A stretch of DNA of 64,000 nt. It comes from Cryphonectria parasitica EP155 (lineage: Eukaryota > Ascomycota > Sordariomycetes > Diaporthales > Cryphonectriaceae). This document shows positions 45,767-57,185 of the stretch, in pieces. Position 1 is the stretch's first letter. Each line of letters starts with the position of its first letter. Location: NCBI RefSeq assembly GCF_011745365.1, contig NW_024468915.1, forward strand, positions 660,653 through 724,652, written 5' to 3'. The translations under genes were made by a program, and so were the position numbers. Below the pieces are notes generated by a model. It saw only the letters and a program-made list of their open reading frames with translations. It was not told the origin of the DNA and ran no database searches.

Positions 45767-48700
45767 CTTGAGGGGGATGTGGACGTTGCGCCACCCCAAA
45801 GAAAGGGCTGACTAGCTCACGGGTATAAACGAATGATTACTTGTAGTGGTTGTGGGGTGACGATGGCGAGAATGATCATGGAGGATGAGGGCAGCCAAGG
45901 GTGGAGTCAGGTCAAGTAAAGTCAAGAATACTTGGCAGACAAACCCTGCGAAAGAGAAACCGTCCGTCTACCAAAAAGAGAGAGAGGAGGGAGAATGGCA
46001 GACACGGCGGAAAGGGACAGATGGAAATGGATGGATTATCGAGGGTTAATAGTCGAGGGTATATGTGACGGAGGGTGATAGTTCAATTTGTGGTCGACGA
46101 CCGACCGGGGGTGGGGGCGTTCGGCGGGCGGTGCGGTGGATGGGCAGTTACTCTGGGGCGGCTGACCGTGGCGATCCCAAGCAAGGGACCAACCAAGATA
46201 TGTGGGTGTCGGAGAAGTTGGTCGACTAGGAAGAATGGCAAAGAGGGGAGAAGGGAAGGGGGTTTGGATCTGTTTTTTTCCTCTTTCTCTCTTTCTCTTT
46301 TCTCTTGGTAAGATGACTGATGACGATGTAACGCGATTTGGGAGGCCCCGCGTGCCAAAAAGTCGCCAACGGTATTAAGGTTTCTGGTGTGCCAGTTTCC
46401 CCCAATGAAAAGAATGTATGTCTCAAACCAAGTTATTCAGTGGGACAGGTAGGATCCCGAAGGGTAAGGGAGAGGGGCGAGAAAAAAAAAGATGAAAAAA
46501 AGTTGGCAGCGAAAGAACAGTAAGAGGATTGGCCAGGTGCCGTGGTCTGGTGTTTGGTCTCCGATCTGATGTTTGTGCTTGTGTGTATGTGCGTGTGATT
46601 CGTAAGTCGGTCGGCACTATGAGCGAACTGCTGCTGTGTGTTGGATCGAAACAAGCTGACTGTGATTTGATGGTCGTGATTGATGTGTCATGTGGTGTAA
46701 ACCTCTCGTGCTGGCTGAATGGCAAAATACAATAAAAATTAAGCTGTACGTGGTAGAACGGCGGCCGATGGCTCTCTCTTGCAAAGCAATAGCGGCAGGT
46801 AGAAAATAATTCAAACTCCAACAGAAGATACGAGAGGACAGTAGGCTCTTTCCGAATAAAAAAAAAAGAATAAAAAGAAGAAGACAATGGTAGCGACTGA
46901 TGAAATATAGCTGCAGGTAGAGTGATGACTGCGTTCCAGAGGAGACTGTGACGGCGGGGGAAAACCAACGAGTGAATATGGGAGGGTAAGAGAGGAACGA
47001 GAAACAAGAGAGAGAAAAAGGCCCAAGCTTAATAATGACTACAAAGACACAGATTTAATGCAACACTGGGGAGTGGGTGGTAGTAAGTAAGGCAGGCCGC
47101 GTGAGGCTGAAAGTCGGATCAACGCAGGACAAGCGGTCAGTCATCAGTACGAATGTGTCGAATGAATATGCCCAAGTGACAAAGCAAAGCGGCATATGGA
47201 ATGGAGAGAAGGGGGGCAGAAAGAAGCTAGTTTCCAATAAAATTGTCTCTGTGAGACCAACATGAAGAGCGGAGCAAGAAAAGACAGAGAGTGTGTGTAG
47301 GAAGTAGGAGAGGGATATGATCTTCAGGCAGGTCTCAGCCTGTTTAGCTTGTGCATGGTTGGATGCCGCCGTTAGACAACAGCGAAGAGAGGAGGAGGTG
47401 CGTGAGCTGGCAAGACAAAATCCACACGATACTGTAAGGTAGGGGGTGGGGTTTTGTTTCTAAACATGACCCCCCTGTAGTGATGTACACTGTAGCACCA
47501 AGAGTACTGCTCTACTTGTCTAAGGTACAGATATCAGTGCGCACATACTATAAAGGTACATGCAGTACATGCAGTATAGCACCACCACCAGTGAGGTCCG
47601 GGCGTACTACCTCGAACCACCCACCAGCCCGCAGCACATGCTTGCCTTGGACGGCAATACTTCGTCACACCTTCTTTTTTTGTTTCCCTCGCCTTTCTCG
47701 CTGCAGGACTCGGCAATAGTTGCTCTACAGAAACACGCAAGGTATTCTATTCTCCCTGATCAAAACCTGAGAGAGAAAAAGAAAAAGTAAAGAAGAAGGG
47801 AAAAAGAAAGAGCTGAGAGAGAGATGATGATGATGATAGTAGTAATAATAATAATAATAAGAAAAATCAGAAAACAGCCCCTAGTACCAGGTACTTTGAC
47901 CTACGAGACAAAACCCGTTCAAGAAACGGCCCCGTATCCAAAGCAAAGCCCCGTTGCCTGTTGTGGTTACTCCTTCTCTCCCTCCTTCGCCCTAGGTATC
48001 CGATCGACGTCCAACTGAGAATGGGGAATGGCGGCGTTACGAGTCTAAGCCAGAAAGAAGACAAAAAAAAAAAAAAAAAAGGTCAAGCTGTTTTCCCCCT
48101 TTTCTTCTCATTTTTTGCTCTTTCCTTCCCCTTCTCAGCTGACTCGGGGTGCAATAATTTGGTTTTGTTGGCCACATCAACAACAAAAAGGTTGGTTTTG
48201 CAAGAAGCGACCTTGCGTCGTCAGCGGTTAATTGAGGAGACGCCGCTAGAATTCGAAACCCGGAAAGACCCAGAGTGAACCAGCTTCAGGTATGTCTGGG
48301 TGGAGTCAAAAGAAAGAGAGAAGGAAAGAAAGAAAAAAAGAATGAGGTCCACTCCTCTCTCGCTCTCTAACGAGGATTGCGCTGTTGGTACACGAGGCAG
48401 ACACACATGTCCATCCTTTTTTCTCTTTTCTCCATTTTCTGCTCCCCTTTTTTCTTCTTCATATCACATCCAAACCTCTCGAGAACCACTAGAAAAACAA
48501 CGTACCCGTTAGTTGGGGTCGGCGATCTCCAGGGCCGGGGATTGCTGGCGGTCGAGAAAAAAAAGAATGGTCCCGAGCTGAGCCACCCTCGGCGGAAGAC
48601 AAGTTGCTTGGCCCTGACTAAACCTCTACAACAAGGTTTGACGCCTGAGATGGAGGCGTGGAGCCCTGAGCACCGTTGGGGTCTTGTCGATCTCCTCTTC

Positions 48701-50585
48701 TCGTCCCGACATGACGGAATGTTCACCTTTCCTTGCCCCTGCAAAAAAAATGGACCGGGGGGAGGGGAGAAGCAAAGCACCCCCAGGAAAAGAGGAGGAG
48801 GAATACGAAAGTCACTGTTCGTCCACACCTTTGACCCATCCTACTACTTCATGCTACCTACCTGTTACATAGTATGGGTGGGTTTTGGATGTACCTGCAT
48901 GAACCAAGATCGCATGACATTGCTTCTTTCACTGGATTTTTATTTTATTTTAAGATTCCTCCGTTGTAGACGAACCCTTTTTCAGGCAAAAGTCCTATGG
49001 TATTTTGATTCTAGTTGGTCCTTTTATTGAGAAGGAGAAGGGGGGGGGGGGTTAGGTTAAAATTCCCAAAGGAGGATTTCTCGTGGCCCTTCGGAAGGAA
49101 GCCCAAAAAAGTGCGGGACCAATTTTATTCTGTTTCTCTTTTCAACTGACCCGGGATTATTTGTTCCAAGAGAGAGGAGTGAGAGCCTGCTGCAGCGGCA
49201 CTAGAGATTTCTTGATTTTTTGTATCGATACGCATACAGACACACACACGCACACAAACAAGCACGCACACCTGTCTCAGAAATCACCGGCCAAGTATTG
49301 TCGGTCAAGATGAGATGGTCGGTGAAGGCAAGACAAGACAAAGACATTTTGGGAGCCCCCTTCTCTTCCTTTGCCCAGACCAGTCTGAACGAGAGTCAAC
49401 AATGCCCCCTCACAGAAACGCCCACATACAACAGGACGCCACCGGCACTGGAGTAGGAAAAGAGAGGAAAAGAGAAGGAAAACAGGAAGAAGAAAAGGGT
49501 TTTCCAAGCTACACAACAACGAAAGTTCCACAACAGCCACGCTACCGTTTCCTCAGACCACCAAACCCAGCCGGCCCCACGAGCTTGCTGCGCTGACTGT
49601 CGGGAGCTACCGTCTCAAGATACGAACATCTCCTCGGTCGCTCGGCACGGACTCACCCCATCCATCCCAAGCATACTACCATCCATCTCCCATCACCCCC
49701 CAGCGCACCCCCTCCGCCAGCTTGCTTCTTTTTCTTTTTCTCTACTCTCCAACGTCCTTGTCTCAAATTGATTATGATTATTACTATACCAAACAATACC
49801 CCATCCTCTTTGCGCTTGTGGACACGTGCCTGGTTCTTCGCAACATAGTATAGAATACAATATCCACGACCCACTCTCTCCCTCCTCTCCCCTCCTTCCC
49901 CCTCCTTTTATGGTATAGAAGCTTTTCCCGCTCGAAAGATGAAAAAAAAGAAGAAAAAAGAAAGATATATGAAAAAAAGTGGCGTCCTAACCAATAGGCG
50001 GGGCCGTCTACCATTCTAAAACCTACGGCCCGCGTCGCTCTGGGTGGGGTGAGGGCACAGGGCACAAGGGCACATGGATGCCACGAGCACCTAGATCCGC
50101 AGATTCAGCCCAGATGTGCCCGAGATAAACAATGAGAAGAAACGAAGGGGGTGGTTTGTGCGTGTGTGTGTAAGAGAGAGGGGGGGGGGGTGGGGAGATG
50201 TGCACCCACCCAATGATGGTCTGACCTCCGTGCTGAATCATGTTTGGGGATTCGAGTAATCCTTTTCCTACCACGATTCCCAAAGCGTCCAGCTTTGTGC
50301 ATTGGTCAACCAACACCGCGAGGTAGATGGATGGGTGCTCAATAGTAGCAGAGTGTGTCTCATTGAAATGTGTGTGTGCCGATCAAAGAGGAATATCTAT
50401 CTGCTTTGTAACTTGTAAGGTATAGGTTTCTACATGCCTCTATGTGTTTGTTACCTCTCTTCTTAAAGTGAACCGGCTCGATTGCAAATCTACTCTATGC
50501 GAGGGTATCGGGCGCTTGTCATAATACACAATGCAGAGCCCATCGAAAAATGCCATTATCTTCGATGCCCAACTGAATCCCGTCG
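45767..50585. other. Long intergenic region (4.8 kb), microsatellite-rich
   Basis: This region lies between the 5' end of the disordered protein gene and the 3' end of the PAF-acetylhydrolase-like gene. It contains runs of A (48063-48080), G (49029-49050 and around 50178-50190), ATA/ATG triplets (47824-47861) and CT/GA patches. Open frames are short or repetitive. I see no supported gene. Confidence 0.6.
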
Positions 50586-52499
50586 TCACGAGGATGTCGA
50601 AAGCCTCATGATCCTTGACGGCCTCATGGTTCCTCCCATCACCACCACCACCTCCTCCTCCTCCTCCCCATCCCTCGAAACCCTCTCGATATTCACCTTG
50701 GATGGACGCTGGTGCACCCAGATCTCCTCCCCCATCTCCCACGTCTTGAGCCCAAACAGCGGCCTCCCCTCTTTATCCCTCGGCACGCCCTCCGGGACCT
50801 TGGCAGCAGCATGTCCCTTTGCCCTGCCCCGCCACTTCATGTTCCACCACCTCTGCAGCCGCAGCCTGAACTCGTGCCGGACCTTAAGCCGTGCAGCGAT
50901 CCACCTCTCGTCGGGCTTGTGCTCCAGCGAGATCTCGTCCACGGGCCGTGTCCCATGCAGCAGGCCGCCGACATCATTGTCGTTGTCGTCGTCGTCGTCG
51001 TCATACGTGCTAGTCTGCTCCGGCGGGAGAACGATCTTGAGGAACTCGAGGGACGGTGCGACGGTGAGGTAGATGCCGCGGAGTGGGTTGATCAGCGTCT
51101 TCATCAGGAAAGATACCCACCGTGGGTACAGCACAGAAAAGTCTGTCTGCGAGAGGTGTGTCGATCCTCGCACGGTCAGCATCCAGCACAGGGCGCCGCC
51201 CGACCGCGCCTCGGTGCAGATCTCGGTGACCTTGTCGTAGTTGTCCTTCCAGTGCATGAAGGCCTCCGAGCCGATGGACAGGAGCGGCTTCGTGATGGTC
51301 TGCTCTGACCCTGGCTCCGCCTCTGGGGTCGCGGGCCCCCACGCGTCCAGGAGGATGCCCTGCCCGATCCAGGGAAAGCGGTCGTTGAGGCGGAGGATCT
51401 GTACCGTCGTAGCACCGCCAAAGGAATGCCCCATGGCCGTGACATTCTGAAGCGACAGGCGGCCCTTCCAGTCTGTCCAGTCGATGCCATCGAGTCCCTT
51501 GGAGCTGGAGCCGCGGTTGGGCTTCTTCCGCAGGTTGGCTCTCTTAATTCTATCATCGGGGTCACCCTCACTGATGACCTCCAGCGCCTTGAAAGCCTCT
51601 TCCAACTCAGCCAGGCGCATCTCGATCTGTGCACCGCGCAACTCGCGATCCACCCCTTTGGCATTGTGGGGAGCCGTGTCCTGCGCGTTGTCCTTGGGAA
51701 AGATATAGTCCACGACGTAGTTTCTCGCCCGCCTCGGCTCCTCACCTGCTTGCGATGCTGCCGACTTGCCCGGCTCAGCCTTGTCGACACTACGACTCCT
51801 CTCCTCCTGACTAAGCTCGGGCGAGTCCCGGTCCGGAGGCACATTGACATACGACCTCGCCCCCGACCCATCACGGTGTTCCACAGCCACAACAACAAGG
51901 CCGTACGAGGCGAGATCCCCGCAGACCGTCGAGTACATGGTTCTCGATCCTCCCAGCCCGTGGCTGAACATGACGACAGGGAATGTCGGCCTCCCGTCTC
52001 CTTCTCCATCTGACCCTTCCGCTCCCACCATTCTGTCTGCCTCCTCCTTTTTCGGTAGGCTCGAGCCTGACGGTTGGGCCTGCGCCAGTCTCGCGTTCCT
52101 CATCGCTGGCAGTTTCGTGAACATGCACGTGGCAGCCATGTATGCCGTTACTGGAAGGTTAGGAATACTGAGAAACTTTGCATATCCATGACAGGTTGGC
52201 ACCCGTGGTCGGGGAAGCCACAGGACTCTGGCGCCCGAGCTCGGGTCTACATTGGTAGGGTAGTAGATGCTGAACAGAACCGTGTCCAGCTGCAAGGCAT
52301 GACGACTGTCACGCTTGATGCGCGAGAACGTCCTTGGTCGCTCGGCTGGGAGCTCGAGTTCCAAGTAGCCCACGCTATAGGGACCCGTGTAATAGGGCAG
52401 GCTGTGAAATATACGCTCCCTCCATGTCACTGGTGGCCGTGAGGACAGATCGAGCGGTTGTGCGTCCGTCGATGGGGCCTGTCTTTCCTCTTCCTCCAT
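50586..52499 (-). CDS. PAF-acetylhydrolase-like phospholipase A2 (group VII/VIII type)
   Basis: This intronless gene encodes 637 residues. The family hydrolyses the short or oxidised sn-2 acyl group of phospholipids. Signatures are PYYTGPYSVGYLELELP near the N-terminus, FPVVMFSHGLGGSRTMYS (oxyanion region), then the nucleophile elbow MGHSFGGAT with Ser at about 359, the following LLDAWGPA with a candidate catalytic Asp, and RGSTHLSQTDFSVL with a candidate His. The middle (about 255-345) is charged. The C-terminal 130 residues form a lysine/arginine-rich tail and an Asp run (DDDDDDNDND). No signal peptide is visible, so it is probably intracellular like the group VIII/II enzymes. It is transcribed away from the xylose reductase gene across 2.7 kb. 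Confidence 0.9.
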   Translation of the reverse strand: MEEEERQAPSTDAQPLDLSSRPPVTWRERIFHSLPYYTGPYSVGYLELELPAERPRTFSRIKRDSRHALQLDTVLFSIYYPTNVDPSSGARVLWLPRPRVPTCHGYAKFLSIPNLPVTAYMAATCMFTKLPAMRNARLAQAQPSGSSLPKKEEADRMVGAEGSDGEGDGRPTFPVVMFSHGLGGSRTMYSTVCGDLASYGLVVVAVEHRDGSGARSYVNVPPDRDSPELSQEERSRSVDKAEPGKSAASQAGEEPRRARNYVVDYIFPKDNAQDTAPHNAKGVDRELRGAQIEMRLAELEEAFKALEVISEGDPDDRIKRANLRKKPNRGSSSKGLDGIDWTDWKGRLSLQNVTAMGHSFGGATTVQILRLNDRFPWIGQGILLDAWGPATPEAEPGSEQTITKPLLSIGSEAFMHWKDNYDKVTEICTEARSGGALCWMLTVRGSTHLSQTDFSVLYPRWVSFLMKTLINPLRGIYLTVAPSLEFLKIVLPPEQTSTYDDDDDDNDNDVGGLLHGTRPVDEISLEHKPDERWIAARLKVRHEFRLRLQRWWNMKWRGRAKGHAAAKVPEGVPRDKEGRPLFGLKTWEMGEEIWVHQRPSKVNIERVSRDGEEEEEVVVVMGGTMRPSRIMRLSTSS

Positions 52500-55196
52500 T
52501 CTTATGCCTGTGCTAGGTTGATAGTGACGGTGATGATTTCATGTGCGACAATATCAAAAGAGATCCGTGTTCCCCACCATTCAAGACCAAGTGTGACCGA
52601 GAAGAAAAGAAAAGCAGAAGGAAGAAAGAATTGCCTGAGAAAACAAATGTTTGTCAAAAATTATCTGGTCAGTAGCATCTTCGCCGTGAAACCTCCTATT
52701 AGGCCCAGACCCTGTCGAGTGATAGGGCGTTCCTGAGCAACTGACGTCACCTATTTCAGGGGTGACTACACACCCGGTTAGCGCCCGCCGGAGCAGAAGC
52801 CCCTGATGGCGTCGTGAGTCGGTGACAATGAGTGACCCGTCACTACGTAGTAGCTTTTATTGCGTTTTCTTTTGGTCAAAACATACAAGTCACCAGAATG
52901 GCCAAGTACTCTTGTCCATGTCTTCTTTTTTTTCTTTTTTTTCTGACACCGCATGGAGGGAATGCGCATATGCAGATCGGGAAGATGCTCCGTCAGGCAT
53001 TTCGGCTGCGCACCTATCGCCCATGCCCTCATCAGCGCCGACACTTGCTTCGGCCCGCGGCTGCTTGCATATGAGTCCTTGTCTCTCGCGTGTGTGACGT
53101 CCGGCGCAGACAACGACATGTGCGGTCCTGGAACCTCAATAGTTGAGTCATCCTTCATGTCCTGTGAGACGATGATGGTAATCTCTCTTGCTGCTTGTCC
53201 GGAATTTTTCTCGTATCCTGGATGGCAACACAGCTGACCTTGTCGCTGGGCATCTGAGAAATACGGCTGCTGTAGAACTCGAGTTGTAGGAATAACGAGG
53301 TTAGGGAGGACAAATTGGTGATCGTCCGCCCAGGCGTCCACTTGGACTCGAACATCGCGCAGCAGCCACCAGTCTCCGCGGTTGGGCGGACACTTGTGAG
53401 GAAAGCCCCAATATCATCCCGGACATGCCTAGATTTCAAGTCCATCATCGAGGCTGGCGTATTGTCAAAGATGGATCGGGGTGTGCATTCAGCATGCATT
53501 ACCCAGTGATTCGACGAAAGAGTGGCCGTCAAAGAAGCGTGTCTTAAAGCCAAGGGGGTTGGAAGAAGAGTGCCGTCTCCGTCCAGGACTTTGTCGTGCT
53601 GTGTTGTGCTAGTTAAGGCACTGTATGGTTGCTTTCCGACCTTCCGCCACTCCGATCCAGTCGCCATATTGGAAAGACCGCCTCGTTTTAATTCGTGACT
53701 TTGTCTCACAGTCACTGGCGTTGAGCATATCGACGATCGTACTGGTGTGAGGAGGGCCGGAGGGCTATGGCAACTGCCACAAAATCCCTTCAAGCATATC
53801 GGGGTTTCCCGACCAAGATCATCTATGTGGTCGCCATTGTCAGCCCTGCAAGGTGATATGGATAATGAGATCGATGGCCTGTAGATCAACAAAATCAATA
53901 AAGTGTAGTCCGCGTGACTATCAGCACTTGGAGCGGACAAAAGACAGTATCGAGCTACAACGGCGGAGGAGTATAATGTGGACGGCACTGATATACCCAT
54001 CTGATCCTCCTCCCAGCCACAAGGCGAGTGACTTCTTCGACACGAGGCAACAAGACCATCTTGTCTGGTCTTCGGGATTTAGCTGGGGTGATTACACTAC
54101 CGGCAGGCCGCTCGTGGGGCACCGTTTGAAGTGGTCTCGTTGAGGCTCAAATCCGCCGTGTGTCCAAAGATATCCTGAGCCTAGCCGTAGCTAGCAAGGT
54201 ACACACACGGCTGGACCCCACGCCTACAGGGAGATCAAGTCATGGTCTGCTCCCTCTTGAGCCGCATCATTGATCCTCTGATGTTCCTGGTTGAGGTGTT
54301 TTCGATTTTAGCCGCACGGCAGGTTGATGCAGCGGGTACAGTGGCAGAGTGGGTTGTCTTCTAAATAGGCTAAATACAGCGTCCCACTGTTCAGCCGACG
54401 GATCGTTCGAATGTGGATCCTGTCGCCGAGGAAGCTCCTTTGGGTCTTCACATGAGAGACTGTCGAGAGTTGCCAGATCTGGAGGCCACATATCTGTGTC
54501 GTTGATTTTGCTTTGAGGTTGCTTCTCGGTTTTTGTCCGAAGTTGAGCCAGATCACGCTGTATATGAGGTGTTTTGCCACGCGGGGTAGCATCACGGACC
54601 AGAACAATCCTGTGCTTCTTGTCAGCACCGTTTCACCCCTCTGTTGATCCCACGAAAAAAAACATCCAGAGAATTCGAGTAATCTATAGATAAGTCCTTA
54701 AGAAAGGCAGTCAGAAATGGTGCCGACGTCTAGGTCGGAGGCAAGCAAGCCTTATAGGCACTGCCAAGAGAATAACGCATGGCGTGTGCCTGGCATAAAA
54801 GAGCCACACTATAGACGCAGTGCCAGCGAGCAGGTGTGTGATGTCCTGGCCGCGCAAAGCCAAGGATCGCCTGGTTGTGAGGTGCCCACATCGTGCTGCC
54901 AGAAGCCTCGTGGACCTTCGGGTAAATGATGGCGCGTAGCATCTCGTCCGTCCGTTTGCAAGTGATAGTCACCAGACAGGTCCACCAGGAGGGGTAGGAA
55001 AACAATGGAATGCGGATTGTCTTTCATCTGAGCGGTACGTGGTATGGTATAAGTAGCAGTCTATGGCCCTCCCTGCTCGTGCAAGTTGTCTGTCTTCGAT
55101 CTGGTCCCCGAAAAGTTCTTCTGTCGAAACCGCCTCCTTTCCTCTCCGAAACAACCACATCGCGAACGCACTTTTGTCGAGATTTGACCACACAAG
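52500..55196. other. Divergent intergenic region upstream of xylose reductase
   Basis: This 2.7-kb region has minus-strand open frames at 52778-53341, 53155-54000 and 54308-54628, but none shows a known domain or splices into a credible gene. Two XlnR-type GGCTAAA motifs lie at 54307-54313 and 54368-54374. The last 150 bp before the ATG form the xylose reductase leader. Confidence 0.5.
54307..54374. promoter_or_regulatory. Pair of XlnR/Xyr1-type GGCTAAA motifs
   Basis: TTTAGCC (54307-54313) is the reverse complement of GGCTAAA, and GGCTAAA itself is at 54368-54374. They are 54 bp apart in opposite orientation, 823-890 bp upstream of the xylose reductase ATG. GGCTAAA is the classical site of XlnR/Xyr1, the activator of xylanase and xylose-catabolism genes in Aspergillus and Trichoderma. 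The regulatory role is inferred. Confidence 0.4.
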
Positions 55197-56764
55197 ATGG
55201 CGCCCACAGTCAAGCTGAACTCGGGCCACGAGATGCCCCTCGTTGGTTTCGGCCTGTGGAAGGTCGACAACGCGACGTGTGCTGACACCGTCTACAACGC
55301 CATTAAAGTCGGATACCGGCTGTTTGATGGTGCTTGCGGTAAGTGAGAGTCCTGCGAATTACCTCTGTCTATCATCGTACGCACTGGATCCGTTGAAGCG
55401 TGTGTGTAAGCTGTCTTCATGACGAGCACACGATGTCATGGTGGGGGTGGGGCAAGCTGAGGTCTGGAGCTGGAGCTCTGCCCCACGCTCTTGTTAATTA
55501 AGTGAGCGCAGGGTCCTTCCACCCCACCATGATGACACTGCCAGCAGGGACCTCAACCACTTCGAGGCTCCAAGCAATGGACGAGGAATTCGGGGAAAAG
55601 AGAAAGAAGAAAGAAAGAAAAACAAGAGAGGAAGAGAAAATAGAGGACAGAAAAAAGACAAGACAAGAATTAAGAGAGAAACAAAGAGAACATGAGAAAG
55701 AAGGCGTGAAAATCCTGAGAAACCGTGCGGTAGCGAGGTTGCAGCCCGTCCTCATTTCCACACACGCGCCTCGGGAGAACCTTCATCCACCTACAACTCG
55801 TCTTTCTAGAATTCAAGCATATCCAACATGCTAACGACTAAATCTCCCCCACCACAGACTACGGCAACGAGGTCGAGTGCGGGCAGGGCGTAGCCCGCGC
55901 CATCAAGGACGGCCTCGTCAAGCGCGAGGACCTCTTCATCGTCTCCAAGCTCTGGAACACCTTCCACGACAAGGAGCGCGTCGAGCCCATCTGCAAGAAG
56001 CAGCTGGCCGACTGGGGCCTCGACTACTTCGACCTGTACCTGATCCACTTCCCCGTCGCCCTCGAGTACGTCGACCCGTCGGTGCGGTACCCTCCCGGCT
56101 GGTTCTACGACGGCGAGAAGGACATCCGCCCCAGCAAGGCGACCATCCAGGACACCTGGACCGCCATGGAGGGTCTCGTGGACGCAGGGCTGGCGCGGTC
56201 CATCGGCGTGTCCAACTTCCAGAACCAGCTCGTCTACGACCTGCTGCGGTACGCCCGCATCCGGCCCGCCACCCTGCAGATCGAGCACCACCCGTACCTC
56301 GTGCAGGAGCAGCTGCTCAAGGCCGCCGAGGCCGAGGGCATCACCATCACCGCCTACTCGTCCTTCGGCCCCGCCGGCTTCGTGGAGCTCGACATGGCCC
56401 GCGCCAAGAACGTCACCCCGCTGATGGAGGAGCCCACCGTGAAGAAGATCGCAGACAAGCTGGGCAAGACGCCTGCGCAGGTGTTACTGCGGTGGGCGAC
56501 ACAGCGGGGTGTGGCCGTGATTCCCAAGAGCAGCTCCGAGGGCAGGATGAAGCAGAACCTGGAGAGCAGTGACTTCAAGATCGACGAGGCCGATATTGAG
56601 GCTATCAGCGGGTTGGATCAGGGCTTGCGGTTTAACCAGCCAACAAACGTAAGTACTATCATCAGCCATCGTCCTTCTCTCAGCCAACCCATCCCTCAGA
56701 ATAAAATAGCTGACACGGCTTGTCGCAGTACTTCCCAACCGAGAAGCTTTGGATTTTCAGCTAA
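55197..56764 (+). CDS. NAD(P)H-dependent D-xylose reductase (aldo-keto reductase 2B)
   Basis: This enzyme reduces D-xylose to xylitol, the first step of fungal pentose catabolism. Exons 55197-55338, 55858-56648 and 56729-56764 give 322 residues, the family length. The AKR tetrad is present: D44, Y49 (FDGACDYGNEVE), K78 (IVSKLW) and H111 (LYLIHFP). The cofactor loop reads [13 protein letters not shown], where most xylose reductases have IPKSN; the third position is Ser. Intron 1 is 519 nt, far longer than others here, with a long purine tract (55578-55700) and several CreA-like GTGGGG motifs. A CTAAC branch site is at 55831. The protein ends [16 protein letters not shown], typical of the family. 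It acts in the cytosol. Confidence 0.95.
55441..55852. promoter_or_regulatory. CreA-type motif cluster in xylose reductase intron 1
   Basis: The CreA consensus SYGGRG appears as adjacent GTGGGG-GTGGGG (55441-55452) and as CCCCAC on the plus strand at 55481-55486, 55522-55527 and 55847-55852. CreA/Cre-1 represses pentose genes in glucose, so the cluster could add repression. The role is inferred and the motif is short. Confidence 0.35.
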
Positions 56765-57185
56765 ACTCCAAATCATGGACAAACCGACCCCGGTAGCTTG
56801 CTTATGATGATCGACCGGGCATGTTATGAAATGAATTATCTGGTACGCTGATAGAGTGAATGGGAGGAATTATGGATCAAGTTCTGCTTCCACAGCTTTC
56901 TCTGGGTATAAACATACAAACCCGATAAAAAGTCCTCAGTCTCTCTCAAGCTGGATACCCCACGGTATCATGCCACTTAAAATAGTAGCCTACCATCGTA
57001 AAAGTATACAGCCATCCGGTCGTAGGGTGGTTTCGTCGCGAAAGCCCAGTTCGTCCATTCATTCATTGCCGCTTGAAAGTATACGGCCTGACTATGCGCA
57101 TTACCAAGGTGGCAGTCCTCGCCTTCTGTCAAAAAAGACTCTATTCCTACTGTCTCTCCTTCCATCTTTTGAGTGTGTTCTCTCT
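56765..57185. other. Convergent 3' intergenic region
   Basis: This is 421 bp between the xylose reductase stop codon and the Sds22 stop codon, probably two 3' UTRs. No gene or repeat is seen. Confidence 0.6.

Noticed and set aside
53155..54000. A 281-codon minus-strand open frame upstream of xylose reductase
   Set aside because: It has no recognised domain, an odd composition and no credible splice continuation. A second frame overlaps it (52778-53341). Two XlnR-type motifs lie just outside it. I could not support it as a gene.
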